A stretch of DNA of 64,000 nucleotides. Origin: Actinotalea caeni. Its GTDB lineage: Bacteria; Actinomycetota; Actinomycetes; Actinomycetales; Beutenbergiaceae. The DNA lies in contig NZ_WNXX01000010.1 of the NCBI RefSeq assembly GCF_009733795.1, positions 80,333-144,332 on the forward strand, in the 5' to 3' direction. Of the stretch, positions 40,578 through 48,963 are shown one piece after another. Within the stretch, counting starts at the first letter, position 1. Each line of letters begins with the position of its first letter. The position numbers and the translations under genes are program-made. The notes under the pieces were generated by a model. It made no database searches. It was not told where the DNA came from and was given only the letters and a program-made list of their open reading frames with translations.

Positions 40578-43260
40578 GCTCGATCTCGTCCGCGACGGCC
40601 CGCAGCGCCGTATCGACGGCGCTCGCGTCCGTGCCGCCGCCCTGCGCGATGTCGTCCTTGCCGCCACCGCCACCGCCGAGCGCGGTGGCCGCGGCACGCA
40701 CGAGCACGCCCGCCCGGACGCCGGCCGCGCGCGCCGGCTCGTTGGTCGCGACGACCACCACCGGGCGCTCGCCGCTCACCGCGGTGAGCGCGACGACGGC
40801 GGGACCCGCGTTGCCGAGCCGCTCGCGCAGGTCGAGCACCAGGGTCCGCAGGTCGTCGGCCGAGCCCACGTCGCCGACGTGCTGCAGGACGGCACGCGTG
40901 CCGCCGATGTCGGTCGCCGACTCCGCGAGCCGGGCCGCACCGGCGAGCAGCTGCGCCTGGCGCACCTCGGCCAGCTGCTTCTCGGCGTCCTTGAGCTTGC
41001 TCAGCAGGTTCGAGATGCGATCCGGGAGCTCCTCGCTCCGGGCGCCGACGAGCTGCGAGATCTGGCCGACGAGGGCGTGCTCCTTCGCGGCGTGGGTGTA
41101 GGCGCCCTCGCCGACAAGGGCGTCGATGCGCCGGACGCCGGAGCCGATCGAGGCCTCGCCCAGCACCGTCACGAGACCGAGCCGGCCGGTGCGCTCGACG
41201 TGGGTGCCCGCGCAGAGCTCCTTGCTCCAGTCGCCGCCGATCGAGACGACGCGCACGTCGCGGCCGTACTTCTCGCCGAACAGCGCGATCGCACCGGCCG
41301 CACGGGCGTCGTCGATGTCCATGATCGTGTCGGTGACCTCGAGGTCGTCGGCGAGCTGGGTGTTCACCCGGCCCTCGATCTCCGACAGCACCGAGGCCGG
41401 CACCGAGCTGCCGTGCCGGAAGTCGAACCGCAGCCGGGACGGCGCGTTCTCCGACCCGGCCTGCGTCGCCTGGTCGCCGAGGTGCTCGTGCAGCGCCTTG
41501 TGCACCATGTGGGTCGCGGTGTGAGCGCGGGCGATCGCGAGCCGCCGGTCGCTGTCGATCGACGCGACCCCGGGCTCGTCGAGCGCGAGCGTGCCCTCGA
41601 TCAGCCGGCCGCGGTGCACGTGCAGGCCCTTGACGGGCGACTGCACGTCGGCGACGTCGACGACGCCGCCCCCGGTGAAGCTGATCGTGCCCTGGTCGGC
41701 CAGCTGACCGCCTGCCTCGGCGTAGAACGGCGTCTGGTCGAGGATCACCTCGACGTCGGCGGGCGCCTGCGCGACCTGCGCGGGCGCGCCGTCGACCAGC
41801 AGGCCGACGAGACGTACCTGTGCGGTGTGGTCGGTGTAGCCCAGGAAGGTGTCCGAGCCGCCCAGCCGCGCCAGGATGTCGTTGTAGACGCTCGCGTCGA
41901 CGTGGCCGCGCTTCTTGGCGAGCGCGTCCGCGCGCGCCCGGGAGCGCTGCTCGGCCATGAGGGACCGGAACCCGGCCTCGTCGACCTGCACGCCCTGCTC
42001 GGCCGCCATCTCCAGCGTGAGGTCGATCGGGAAGCCGTAGGTGTCGTGCAGCGCGAACGCGTCCGCGCCCGAGAGCACCGGGGTGCCGGACGCGGTCTTC
42101 GCGCGCGCCACCGCGGTGTCGAGGATCGTGGTGCCCGAGGAGAGGGTGCGCAGGAACGCGTTCTCCTCCTCGTAGGCCACCTGGGAGATCGCGTCGAACG
42201 CGGGCTCGAGCTCCGGGAAGGACTCGACCATCGCGTCCTTGGACACCGGCAGCAGGTGCGGCATCGTCGGCTCGTCGACTCCGAGCAGACGCATCGACCG
42301 CACCGCGCGCCGGATCAGCCGCCGGAGCACGTAGCCCCGGCCGTCGTTGCCCGGCCGGACGCCGTCGGCGATGAGCATCATCGACGAGCGGACGTGGTCG
42401 GCGACGACCCGCATCCGCACCTGGTCGGGCTCCGCGGAGTTCTCGCCGAGGCGGTACCGGGTGCCGGTCAGCTCCTCGACCCGCTGGATGACCGGGAAGG
42501 TCTGGTCGATCTCGAACATGTTCTCGCGGCCCTGCAGCAGGTACGCGAGGCGCTCGACGCCGAGCCCGGTGTCGACCGACTTGTGCTCGAGCTCGCCGAG
42601 CAGCGGGTAGTCCTTGCCCTGGCCCTCGCCGCGCAGGAACTCGTCGAAGACGTTGTTGTAGTACTCGAGGTAGCGGTCACCACCGGGGTCGACCGTGCCA
42701 CCCTCGGCCTCCGGGCCGTACTCGGGGCCACGGTCGTAGTGGAACTCCGCGCACGGACCCGCCGGACCCGGCTGACCGGTGTCCCAGAAGTTCTCCTCCT
42801 TGGGCAGCCGGACGACGTGCCGCGGGTCGACGCCGATGTCCGCCAGCGCCTGCCACGCCTCGGCGTCGTGCTCCCAGATCGTCACCCAGATGCGGTCGCC
42901 GTCGAGCCCGAAGCCGCCGTCCTCGACCGAGCGCGTGCTGAGGTCCCAGGACCACTGGATCGACTCGCGCTTGAAGTAGTCGCCGAAGGAGAAGTTGCCG
43001 GCCATCTGGAAGAACGTGCCGTGCCGGGTGGTCCGGCCGACGTTCTCGATGTCGTTGGTGCGGATGCACTTCTGGATGCTGACGGCACGCGGCCACGGCG
43101 CCTTCTCGGTGCCCACGATGTAGGGGATGAAGGGGACCATCCCGGCGATCGTGAACAGGATCGAGGGGTCCGGGGAGACGAGCGGGACGCTGGGCACGAT
43201 CGTGTGATCGCGCTCGGCGAAGTAGGTCAGCCAGCGCTGACGGATCTCTGCGGTGCGCAT
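40570..43260 (-). CDS. alaS: Alanyl-tRNA synthetase
   Basis: Charges tRNA-Ala and edits mischarged Ser/Gly. The 896-aa class II enzyme begins RTAEIRQRWLTYFAERDHT, has motif SILFTIAGMVPFIPYI, NFSFGDYFKRESIQW, the editing-domain zinc site HTATH near residue 579 and CAGTHVERTG near 683, and a C-terminal DHHA1 domain with GGGGKDDIAQGGG. ATG start. No T-box leader is seen; upstream is the DUF6167 gene after 12 nt. Confidence 0.99.
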   Translation of the reverse strand: MRTAEIRQRWLTYFAERDHTIVPSVPLVSPDPSILFTIAGMVPFIPYIVGTEKAPWPRAVSIQKCIRTNDIENVGRTTRHGTFFQMAGNFSFGDYFKRESIQWSWDLSTRSVEDGGFGLDGDRIWVTIWEHDAEAWQALADIGVDPRHVVRLPKEENFWDTGQPGPAGPCAEFHYDRGPEYGPEAEGGTVDPGGDRYLEYYNNVFDEFLRGEGQGKDYPLLGELEHKSVDTGLGVERLAYLLQGRENMFEIDQTFPVIQRVEELTGTRYRLGENSAEPDQVRMRVVADHVRSSMMLIADGVRPGNDGRGYVLRRLIRRAVRSMRLLGVDEPTMPHLLPVSKDAMVESFPELEPAFDAISQVAYEEENAFLRTLSSGTTILDTAVARAKTASGTPVLSGADAFALHDTYGFPIDLTLEMAAEQGVQVDEAGFRSLMAEQRSRARADALAKKRGHVDASVYNDILARLGGSDTFLGYTDHTAQVRLVGLLVDGAPAQVAQAPADVEVILDQTPFYAEAGGQLADQGTISFTGGGVVDVADVQSPVKGLHVHRGRLIEGTLALDEPGVASIDSDRRLAIARAHTATHMVHKALHEHLGDQATQAGSENAPSRLRFDFRHGSSVPASVLSEIEGRVNTQLADDLEVTDTIMDIDDARAAGAIALFGEKYGRDVRVVSIGGDWSKELCAGTHVERTGRLGLVTVLGEASIGSGVRRIDALVGEGAYTHAAKEHALVGQISQLVGARSEELPDRISNLLSKLKDAEKQLAEVRQAQLLAGAARLAESATDIGGTRAVLQHVGDVGSADDLRTLVLDLRERLGNAGPAVVALTAVSGERPVVVVATNEPARAAGVRAGVLVRAAATALGGGGGGKDDIAQGGGTDASAVDTALRAVADEIERA

Positions 43261-43272
43261 GGGTCCTAGGGC

Positions 43273-43629
43273 TTAGAAGTAGTCGGTGCCGTTGTCGGGG
43301 AAGACGTCGGTCTCGTCCAGGTCGGTCTCGTCCAGGTCGGGGGCGGCGTGACGGCCGCGGCGGGCGGCTCGCGTCTCGCGAGCTCGGGCGACGGTGTCCT
43401 CGTCGGGCAGCAGCGCGGCTCGCAGGGCGTCCTCGTGCTCGGCCATCGACGCCGAGAGCCGGCTGCCGAGGGTCGTGACGCTCTCGGCGAGCGAGGAGAT
43501 CGACGCCGCGACGCCCGCGGGGCTGACGGCGCTCGCCACCTCGGACACCCGGTCGTTCACCTTGGCGACCTGCCGCAGCACGACGACCGTGACGACGACC
43601 CCGACACCGATCCAGACCAGGCGCCTCAC
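43273..43629 (-). CDS. Small membrane protein (DUF6167-like)
   Basis: 118 aa: an N-terminal helix (LVWIGVGVVVTVVVLRQV), a coiled region with SPAGVAASISSLAESVTTLGSR, and an acidic tail containing a DETDLDETD repeat. This family sits between DUF948 and alaS in many actinobacteria (DUF6167 by position and pattern). GTG start in an overlap with the DUF948 gene. Function unknown; paired membrane proteins of this locus may form an envelope scaffold (guess). Confidence 0.8.
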   Translation of the reverse strand: MRRLVWIGVGVVVTVVVLRQVAKVNDRVSEVASAVSPAGVAASISSLAESVTTLGSRLSASMAEHEDALRAALLPDEDTVARARETRAARRGRHAAPDLDETDLDETDVFPDNGTDYF

Positions 43630-43994
43630 GGGCGCTCGTCCTTGCTCGAGCCGTCACGCGAGAACAGGCCGCGCACGGCGAGCGAGAACGCCGCGACCTT
43701 GATGAGGGGCGCCCCGAGCGTGGCCGTGACGAGCGAGGTGAGGGCGGAGACGTTCTGCGAGGTCTCCGCCGCCGCGGTGGTGACCGTGTCGACCTTGGCC
43801 AGCTGCCCGTTGGTCGTCGTGATCGTCACGGCGGCCTCGTCGATCACCGGCAGCGTGTGCTCGGTGACCTGCTTGAGGCTCTCACGAGCCTCGTCGAGCA
43901 CCCGGCCGAGCTTGACGAGCGGCACCGCGAGGGCACCGACGAGCAGCACGAACGCGATCGCCGCGACGAGTCCGGCTACGTCCCCGAGGTTCAT
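43626..43994 (-). CDS. DUF948 membrane protein
   Basis: 122 aa with one N-terminal helix (VAGLVAAIAFVLLVGALAVPLV) and a following coiled segment (LGRVLDEARESLKQVTEHTLPVIDEA), the DUF948 pattern, ending in a second weakly hydrophobic stretch. ATG with AGGAGGAGC upstream. It begins a unit with DUF6167 and alaS, with a TAGGCT -10 candidate 68 nt upstream. Function unknown. Confidence 0.85.
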   Translation of the reverse strand: MNLGDVAGLVAAIAFVLLVGALAVPLVKLGRVLDEARESLKQVTEHTLPVIDEAAVTITTTNGQLAKVDTVTTAAAETSQNVSALTSLVTATLGAPLIKVAAFSLAVRGLFSRDGSSKDERP

Positions 43995-44061
43995 CGATGC
44001 TCCTCCTGGTGCGGATGGGTCCAGACGCAGACGCGCCGCCGGCAGGTCCCGGCGAGAGCCG

Positions 44062-44067
44062 AGCCTA
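44062..44067 (-). promoter_or_regulatory. -10-like element for the DUF948-DUF6167-alaS unit
   Basis: TAGGCT on the minus strand in the 105-nt gap between rpsD and the DUF948 gene would give a leader of about 60 nt ending in AGGAGGAGC. No -35 seen. Rest of the gap: nothing recognised. Confidence 0.45.
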
Positions 44068-44099
44068 CCGACGGCGCGAGGTGTCTGCGCCCGTGGGCG

Positions 44100-44729
44100 T
44101 CAGCGCGAGTAGTGCTCGACGACCAGCTGGACGTCGCAGGTCACCGGGACCTCGGCGCGCTTGGGGCGACGGACGAGCTGGAAGCGCAGCTTCTCGAGGT
44201 CGACGTCGAGGTACGGCGGCACGGCCGGGAGGACGTCCCGGTGAGCGCCGGCGGCGGCGACCTGGAACGGCACCGTCGTCTGGCTGCGCGGCTTGACCTG
44301 GACGACCTGGCCGACCTTCACGCGGAAGGAGGGGCGGTCGACGATCTTGCCGTCGACGAGGATGTGACGGTGCGTCACGGCCTGGCGGGCCTGGGCGATC
44401 GTGCGACCGAAGCCGGCGCGCAGCACGAGCGCGTCGAGGCGCATCTCGAGCAGCTCGACCAGCGACTCACCGGTCAGGTACGGCTCGCGGCGGGCCTCGT
44501 CGAACGCGCGGCGCAGCTGGGCCTCGCGCAGCCCGTACTGAGCGCGCAGACGCTGCTTCTCCTTGAGACGGACCGCGTAGTCGGACTCGTTGCGACGGCG
44601 GGCGCGGCCGTGCTCGCCCGGCGGGTAGGGGCGCTTCTCGAAGTACTTGACGGCCTTGGGCGTCAGCGGGAGGCCGAGGGCGCGGGACAGGCGCACCTGG
44701 CGGCGCGTCCGGTTGGTCGATGCGGGCAT
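44100..44729 (-). CDS. rpsD: 30S ribosomal protein S4
   Basis: Primary 16S rRNA-binding protein of the 30S body. The 209-aa protein has RRQVRLSRALGLPLTPKAV, NESDYAVRLKEKQRLRAQYGL, the S4 RNA-binding domain MRLDALVLRAGFGRTIAQARQ and HILVDGKIVDRPSFRVKVGQVV. The zinc-binding cysteines of other S4 proteins are missing, so this is the Cys-free (C-) paralogue type, common in actinobacteria. Here rpsD is a lone gene upstream of alaS rather than in the alpha operon. ATG start. Confidence 0.97.
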   Translation of the reverse strand: MPASTNRTRRQVRLSRALGLPLTPKAVKYFEKRPYPPGEHGRARRRNESDYAVRLKEKQRLRAQYGLREAQLRRAFDEARREPYLTGESLVELLEMRLDALVLRAGFGRTIAQARQAVTHRHILVDGKIVDRPSFRVKVGQVVQVKPRSQTTVPFQVAAAGAHRDVLPAVPPYLDVDLEKLRFQLVRRPKRAEVPVTCDVQLVVEHYSR

Positions 44730-44812
44730 GCGGGTGGATCTCTTCCTGTCGTTTCTGCTGCTACGTCACAACCAGGCGCCCGGGGTGGGCGGTGGCTGTG
44801 GGGTCGACTCCA

Positions 44813-44893
44813 CGGACCGGTGACCGGTCCGATCGGCTAGGACCCCAGGGGTGCCGTCACGGGCGAGCCGGACGGACAAACCACGACAGTCTA
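44813..44893 (-). promoter_or_regulatory. rpsD promoter element and structured leader
   Basis: TAGACT at 44893-44888 on the minus strand is a -10 candidate giving a leader of about 150 nt. Within it CGGACCGG/CCGGTCCG forms an 8-bp stem with a 3-nt loop (44813-44831), and GTGGGGTCGACTCCAC is a near-palindrome beside it. S4 autoregulates its own mRNA in some bacteria, so such a leader is plausible, but no known S4 target motif is identified. Confidence 0.4.
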
Positions 44894-44899
44894 GCGCAC

Positions 44900-45208
44900 T
44901 CAACGACCGCGCTTGCGGATGCCACCGCTCGAGCGCCGGGAGCTGCTCGAGCGCCGCGAGCTGCTGCCCGAGCGCCGTGAGCTGCCACCGGTCCGTCGGG
45001 TGCTCTTGGCGATCGAGGAGCTGCGGCGGCTGTACCCGCCCGAGGAGCCACCACCGGAGGACCTGTTGCTCGACCCCCAGCTGCGTCGGCGGCGGTTGCG
45101 GTAGCCGCTGTCGTAGCCGTCGTCGTAGCCGCCGCCGCTGCGGCGCAGCGCCGCGGCGATCAGCAAGACGGCGACCAGCACGATCACGGTGATGACGAGC
45201 GTGTCCAT
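44900..45208 (-). CDS. Small membrane protein with Ser/Arg/Gly-rich tail
   Basis: 102 aa: one N-terminal helix (TLVITVIVLVAVLLIAAAL) then a Tyr/Asp patch (GYDDGYDSGYRNRRRR) and a tail made almost only of Ser, Arg and Gly with SSRRS units. I do not recognise it; the composition suggests RNA or acidic-polymer binding on the cytoplasmic side. ATG at 45208 is chosen because the helix begins there; the codon set is in frame with the tail. It lies between rarA and rpsD, as small membrane genes do in relatives. Confidence 0.6.
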   Translation of the reverse strand: MDTLVITVIVLVAVLLIAAALRRSGGGYDDGYDSGYRNRRRRSWGSSNRSSGGGSSGGYSRRSSSIAKSTRRTGGSSRRSGSSSRRSSSSRRSSGGIRKRGR

Positions 45209-45289
45209 CCGTTCACCATGCCAGTCACTCGCCGGCACGCGCAGCCGTCGGACGGGGCAGACGTGCCCATCGCCCGTCGGTGGCGGCCG

Positions 45290-46681
45290 TCAGGCCTCGG
45301 CGCCCCCGTCGGCGCGACCCTGGCGGCCCCCGTCGGCGCGACCGAGGATGTCCCGGATGCGCTCCAGACGTTCCGCCAGGCTGCGCTCGTAGCCGCGGTC
45401 GGACGGGTCGTAGTAGCGCGCACCGGCCAGCTCCTCCGGCAGGTAGCGCTGAGCGGCCACGGCGTGGGGCGCGTCGTGCGAGTACTGGTAGCCGGCACCG
45501 TGGCCGAGGCGCGTGGCGCCCGCGTAGTGGGCGTCGCGCAGGTGCTCGGGCACGACGCCGATGCGGCCCGCCTCGACGTCGGCGATCGCCTTGCCGATGC
45601 CGAGGTAGGACCGGTTCGACTTCGGCGCGGTCGCGACGTGCACGACCGCCTGGGCCAGGATGATCCGCGCCTCGGGCATCCCGATGAGGGCGACCGCCTG
45701 CGCGGCGGCGACCGCCGTCTGCAGCGCGGTGGGATCGGCCATCCCGACGTCCTCGGCCGCGGCGATGACGATCCTGCGCGCGATGAACCGGGGGTCCTCG
45801 CCGGCGACGACCATGCGGGCGAGGTAGTGCAGGGCGGCGTCGACGTCGCTCCCGCGCATCGACTTGATGAAGGCGCTGATGACGTCGTAGTGCTGGTCTC
45901 CCGCGCGGTCGTACCGGACGGCGGCGACGTCGATGGCCTTGGACACCGCCTCGGTCGTGATGACCCGCTCCCCCACCTCGAGCGTCGTCCCGGCGGCCGC
46001 CTCCAGCGTGGTCAGCGTCTTGCGCGCGTCGCCGCCGGCCAGCCGCAGCAGCTGCTCCCGAGCGGCGTCGTCGAGCTCGACGCGCCCGGACAGCCCTCTC
46101 TCGTCGGTGAGGGCGCGGTCGACCAGGGCGTCGAGGTCCGCCGTCGTCAGCGGCCGCAGCGTCAGCATGATCGAGCGCGACAGCAGCGGCGAGATCACCG
46201 AGAAGCTCGGGTTCTCGGTGGTCGCCGCCATCAGCGTCACCCAGCGGTTCTCGACCGCGGGCAGCAGCGCGTCCTGCTGCGTCTTGGAGAACCGGTGCAC
46301 CTCGTCGATGAACAGCACGGTCTCGCCGCCGCCCACCGCGAGCCGGCGGCGGGCCTCCTCGATGACGCCGCGGACGTCCTTGACCCCGGCCGTCACGGCG
46401 GACAGCTCGGTGAAGCGACGGCCGGAGGCGTGCGCGACCAGGTAGGCGAGCGTGGTCTTGCCGGTGCCGGGCGGCCCCCACAGCACGACCGAGGAGGGCG
46501 GCAGCGCGCCGGGCTCGGGCGGCGCGATCAGCCGGCGCAGCGGCGAGCCGGGCTCGAGCAGGTGCGCCTGCCCCACGACCTCCTCGACGCGCGCCGGTCG
46601 CATCCGCACCGCGAGCGGCGCGGACGGGTCGACGACCGGCACACCGGAGTCGTCGGTCGCCGCTGCCTCGAACAGGTCCAC
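45290..46681 (-). CDS. rarA: Replication-associated recombination protein A (RarA/MgsA)
   Basis: AAA+ ATPase of the clamp-loader family acting at stalled forks, 463 aa. The Walker A is [17 protein letters not shown], Walker B FIDEVHRF, sensor [10 protein letters not shown], arginine-finger region LLSRSIML; the C-terminus has RarA-type [21 protein letters not shown] and [15 protein letters not shown]. The last 17 residues are two GRADGG units coded by an 18-bp direct repeat. GTG start with TAGGCT just upstream, so the mRNA is probably leaderless. Confidence 0.96.
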   Translation of the reverse strand: MDLFEAAATDDSGVPVVDPSAPLAVRMRPARVEEVVGQAHLLEPGSPLRRLIAPPEPGALPPSSVVLWGPPGTGKTTLAYLVAHASGRRFTELSAVTAGVKDVRGVIEEARRRLAVGGGETVLFIDEVHRFSKTQQDALLPAVENRWVTLMAATTENPSFSVISPLLSRSIMLTLRPLTTADLDALVDRALTDERGLSGRVELDDAAREQLLRLAGGDARKTLTTLEAAAGTTLEVGERVITTEAVSKAIDVAAVRYDRAGDQHYDVISAFIKSMRGSDVDAALHYLARMVVAGEDPRFIARRIVIAAAEDVGMADPTALQTAVAAAQAVALIGMPEARIILAQAVVHVATAPKSNRSYLGIGKAIADVEAGRIGVVPEHLRDAHYAGATRLGHGAGYQYSHDAPHAVAAQRYLPEELAGARYYDPSDRGYERSLAERLERIRDILGRADGGRQGRADGGAEA

Positions 46682-46693
46682 GGGCTCAGCCTA
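46682..46693 (-). promoter_or_regulatory. Leaderless promoter of rarA (-10 TAGGCT)
   Basis: TAGGCT at 46693-46688 on the minus strand precedes the rarA GTG by 6 nt. The short divergent gap also holds GGAAGGAT, the ribosome site of the MFS gene on the other strand. Positional evidence. Confidence 0.5.
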
Positions 46694-46742
46694 GGCACGA
46701 CCGCCGACCGACCTCGCCGCCGCGTCTGGAAGGATCCGGACG

Positions 46743-47942
46743 GTGTCCGAGCCGTCGACGCCCGCGCGCCTCCCGCGCCGGCTCACCGTCGTGCTCGGCC
46801 TGGTCGTCGTGATCGCCTTCGGGTCCTGGTTCTACGGCTACGGCGTGCTCGTGCAACCGATCGTGTCCGAGGAGGGCTGGTCGGAGGCGACCCTGACCAC
46901 CACCTACGGGCTGGGGATGCTGGCGAGCGGCGTCGGCGCGGTGCTGAGCGGGCGCCTCATCGACGGCCGGGGGCCGCGCCCGGTGTTCCTCGGCGCCGGG
47001 GGCGCGACCGCGGTCGGCACGCTCGTCACCGTGACCGCGACGTCGCCCGCGGTGTTCGCGGTCGCCGCCGTCCTCACGCAGGCAGCGGTCGGGTCGGCGG
47101 GCTACTACACGGCCGTGCACGCGACGATCGCGCGGCTCGCGCCGCGCGACCGGACCCGCGCGATCACGGTCAACACGCTGTGGGGTGCGTTCGCGAGCCC
47201 GGTGTTCCTGCCGCTGATGGCGCTGACCTCGCAGGCGTGGGGCTGGCGCGGCACGCTCGCCGCGGCGGGCGCCGCGGTGGTGGCGGTGATGCTGCTCGCC
47301 GGTCTGGTGGTGCCGCGACCCGCCGACGAGGCACCCGCGCGGCTCGGGCTGATCCGTGGGCTGAGTCGGGCGGTCGCCGACCCGACGGTCCGGCGCCTGC
47401 TGGTGACCGCGGCGTGCGGCGGCATCGCCTGCTCGGTGCTCTTCCTCTACCAGGTGCCCGCGATGGTGACCGCCGGGCTCGCGCTGGCGACGGCGTCGAC
47501 GCTCGCGGGGCTGCGCGGCCTGTTCCAGCTCGCGGGCCGGCTGCCGCTCGCCTGGTTGCTGGCGCGGCTGCCGGCCGGTCCGCTGTTCCGGGGCTCGCTC
47601 GTGCTCGTCGGGCTGTCCACGCTGCTGCTTCTCGCGAGCGGCGAGATCGCGATCGCGGTCGTGTTCGCGGTGGCCGCCGGCGTCGCCGTCGGGATGTTCA
47701 CCACGCTGGAGAGCGTCTACACCGCCGAGGTCGTCGACCTCCGCGTCGTCGGGCTGGCGCTCGGCGCCTACGCGACCGCGCGTGGTGTCGGGTCCGCGAT
47801 CGGGCCCAGCGCCGCCGGGCTGCTCACCGAGGCGACGGGCAGCCGGTTGGTTGCGCTGCTGCTCGCCGCCGCGGTCGCGGTCGTGGGTGCGCTCAGCGTG
47901 CCGCGCCCTCGCACGGCACCCGGTGCGACGATGGAGGCGTGA
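46743..47942 (+). CDS. MFS transporter, oxalate/formate or monocarboxylate-like
   Basis: 399 aa with about 12 hydrophobic segments; the first is VVLGLVVVIAFGSWFYGYGVL. A characteristic loop GRLIDGRGPRPVF and the FYGYGVLVQPI segment place it in the monocarboxylate/oxalate-formate exchanger branch of MFS; the substrate is unknown. GTG start with GGAAGGAT upstream. It is divergent from rarA and followed by a CYTH gene after 61 nt. Confidence 0.85.
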   Translation: MSEPSTPARLPRRLTVVLGLVVVIAFGSWFYGYGVLVQPIVSEEGWSEATLTTTYGLGMLASGVGAVLSGRLIDGRGPRPVFLGAGGATAVGTLVTVTATSPAVFAVAAVLTQAAVGSAGYYTAVHATIARLAPRDRTRAITVNTLWGAFASPVFLPLMALTSQAWGWRGTLAAAGAAVVAVMLLAGLVVPRPADEAPARLGLIRGLSRAVADPTVRRLLVTAACGGIACSVLFLYQVPAMVTAGLALATASTLAGLRGLFQLAGRLPLAWLLARLPAGPLFRGSLVLVGLSTLLLLASGEIAIAVVFAVAAGVAVGMFTTLESVYTAEVVDLRVVGLALGAYATARGVGSAIGPSAAGLLTEATGSRLVALLLAAAVAVVGALSVPRPRTAPGATMEA

Positions 47943-48003
47943 GGCGGGGGTGCTGCCCGACACCGCTGCGCGAGGAGCGTCGGGCCTGGGCGAGGAGGAC
48001 GCG

Positions 48004-48486
48004 ATGAGCCACCCCCTGACGTACGCGGTCGTCGAGCGGGAGCGTCGGTTCCTGCTGCGGCGGCTGCCCGACGGCGTCGTGCGGACCTCCGCGATCACCG
48101 ACCGCTACCTCCTCGGGACACGGCTGCGGCTGCGGGAGGTCGTCGGCGACGACGGCCACGTGGTGCGCAAGCTCGGCCACAAGGTGCGGCTGGGCGAGGG
48201 GCCGGCGGAGGTCGCGTGCACCTCGGTGTACCTGGACGAGGCCGAGTGGGCGCTGCTGCTGAGGCTGCCCGGCCACGTGCTCCGCAAGACCCGGCACCAC
48301 GTCGAGCGGGACGGCCGCGCGGTCGCCGTCGACGAGCTCGAGGACGGCACCCTGCTCGCCGAGATCGACGACGGCGACCGGCCGCCGGCCCCGGCGCCCG
48401 GCTGGCTGGACGTCGTCCGCGACGTCTCCGCCGAGGAAGCCTGGACCGGTGCCGCGCTCGCGGCGCGTGCGGCCGAGGAGGCCTGA
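48004..48486 (+). CDS. CYTH-domain protein (triphosphate tunnel metalloenzyme fold)
   Basis: 160 aa. The ERERRFLLRRLP N-terminus is the CYTH ExExK-type motif; further conserved basic/acidic strands RLRLREV, VRKLGHKV, LRKTRHHVE, AVDELEDG and LLAEIDDGD line the tunnel. Members hydrolyse inorganic or organic triphosphates (thiamine triphosphate, tripolyphosphate) or form cyclic nucleotides. The usual K of ExExK is R here. ATG with GAGGAGGAC upstream. It is in the MFS direction but with its own gap. Confidence 0.85.
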   Translation: MSHPLTYAVVERERRFLLRRLPDGVVRTSAITDRYLLGTRLRLREVVGDDGHVVRKLGHKVRLGEGPAEVACTSVYLDEAEWALLLRLPGHVLRKTRHHVERDGRAVAVDELEDGTLLAEIDDGDRPPAPAPGWLDVVRDVSAEEAWTGAALAARAAEEA

Positions 48487-48497
48487 CGCGCCGCTGG

Positions 48498-48869
48498 TCA
48501 GGCGTCGCGGGCCGGGTTGCTCGTCGACAGCTGCAGCCGGTTCCCGAACGGGTCGGTGACGGCGGCCCACCACCCGTACTCCTCGCTGATGAGCGAGCGT
48601 GGCAGCGTCACCGTGCCGCCCGCGGCCTCGACCGCCGCGAGGTCGGCCTCGAGGTCGTCGCTGTCGAAGGTCGGGCGGAAGAACCCGTCGGGCGGCGGCG
48701 CCTCGGCGACCTGCTCGATCGCGCCCACCGGGGCGCCGTCGGGCGTGCTCAGCAGCACCTGGTCCTCCCACGGCGTCGCCACCAGCCCGAGCACCCGCGT
48801 GTAGAAGGCGGCGGCCGTCACGGCGTCGGTGACGCGCAGCTCCCAGAACCCCACGGTCGGGCTCGCCAC
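48498..48869 (-). CDS. VOC-superfamily (glyoxalase/bleomycin-resistance) protein
   Basis: 123 aa with two beta-alpha-beta-beta modules: GFWELRVTDAVTAAAFYTRVLGLVATPW and GWWAAVTDPFGNRLQLSTSNP. It shows the FWELRV, WEDQVLL and DPFGN strands of the fold. Catalytic metal residues are not secure, so it may be a metal-dependent enzyme or a ligand-binding protein; no function is claimed. GTG at 48869 (ASPTVG follows) with GAGAGGAG upstream. It converges with the CYTH gene (11-nt gap). Confidence 0.8.
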   Translation of the reverse strand: MASPTVGFWELRVTDAVTAAAFYTRVLGLVATPWEDQVLLSTPDGAPVGAIEQVAEAPPPDGFFRPTFDSDDLEADLAAVEAAGGTVTLPRSLISEEYGWWAAVTDPFGNRLQLSTSNPARDA

Positions 48870-48963
48870 GTCGGTCTCCTCTCCGGGTGACCGCGCGGCC
48901 ACCTCGTCTCGATGACGCGCGACGTGTCGCCAGATCGACAGTCAGATCGACAGCGCGCGAGGT

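Noticed and set aside
43261..43272. T-box leader for alaS
   Set aside because: Only 12 nt separate alaS from the DUF6167 gene; no T-box or specifier is seen there.
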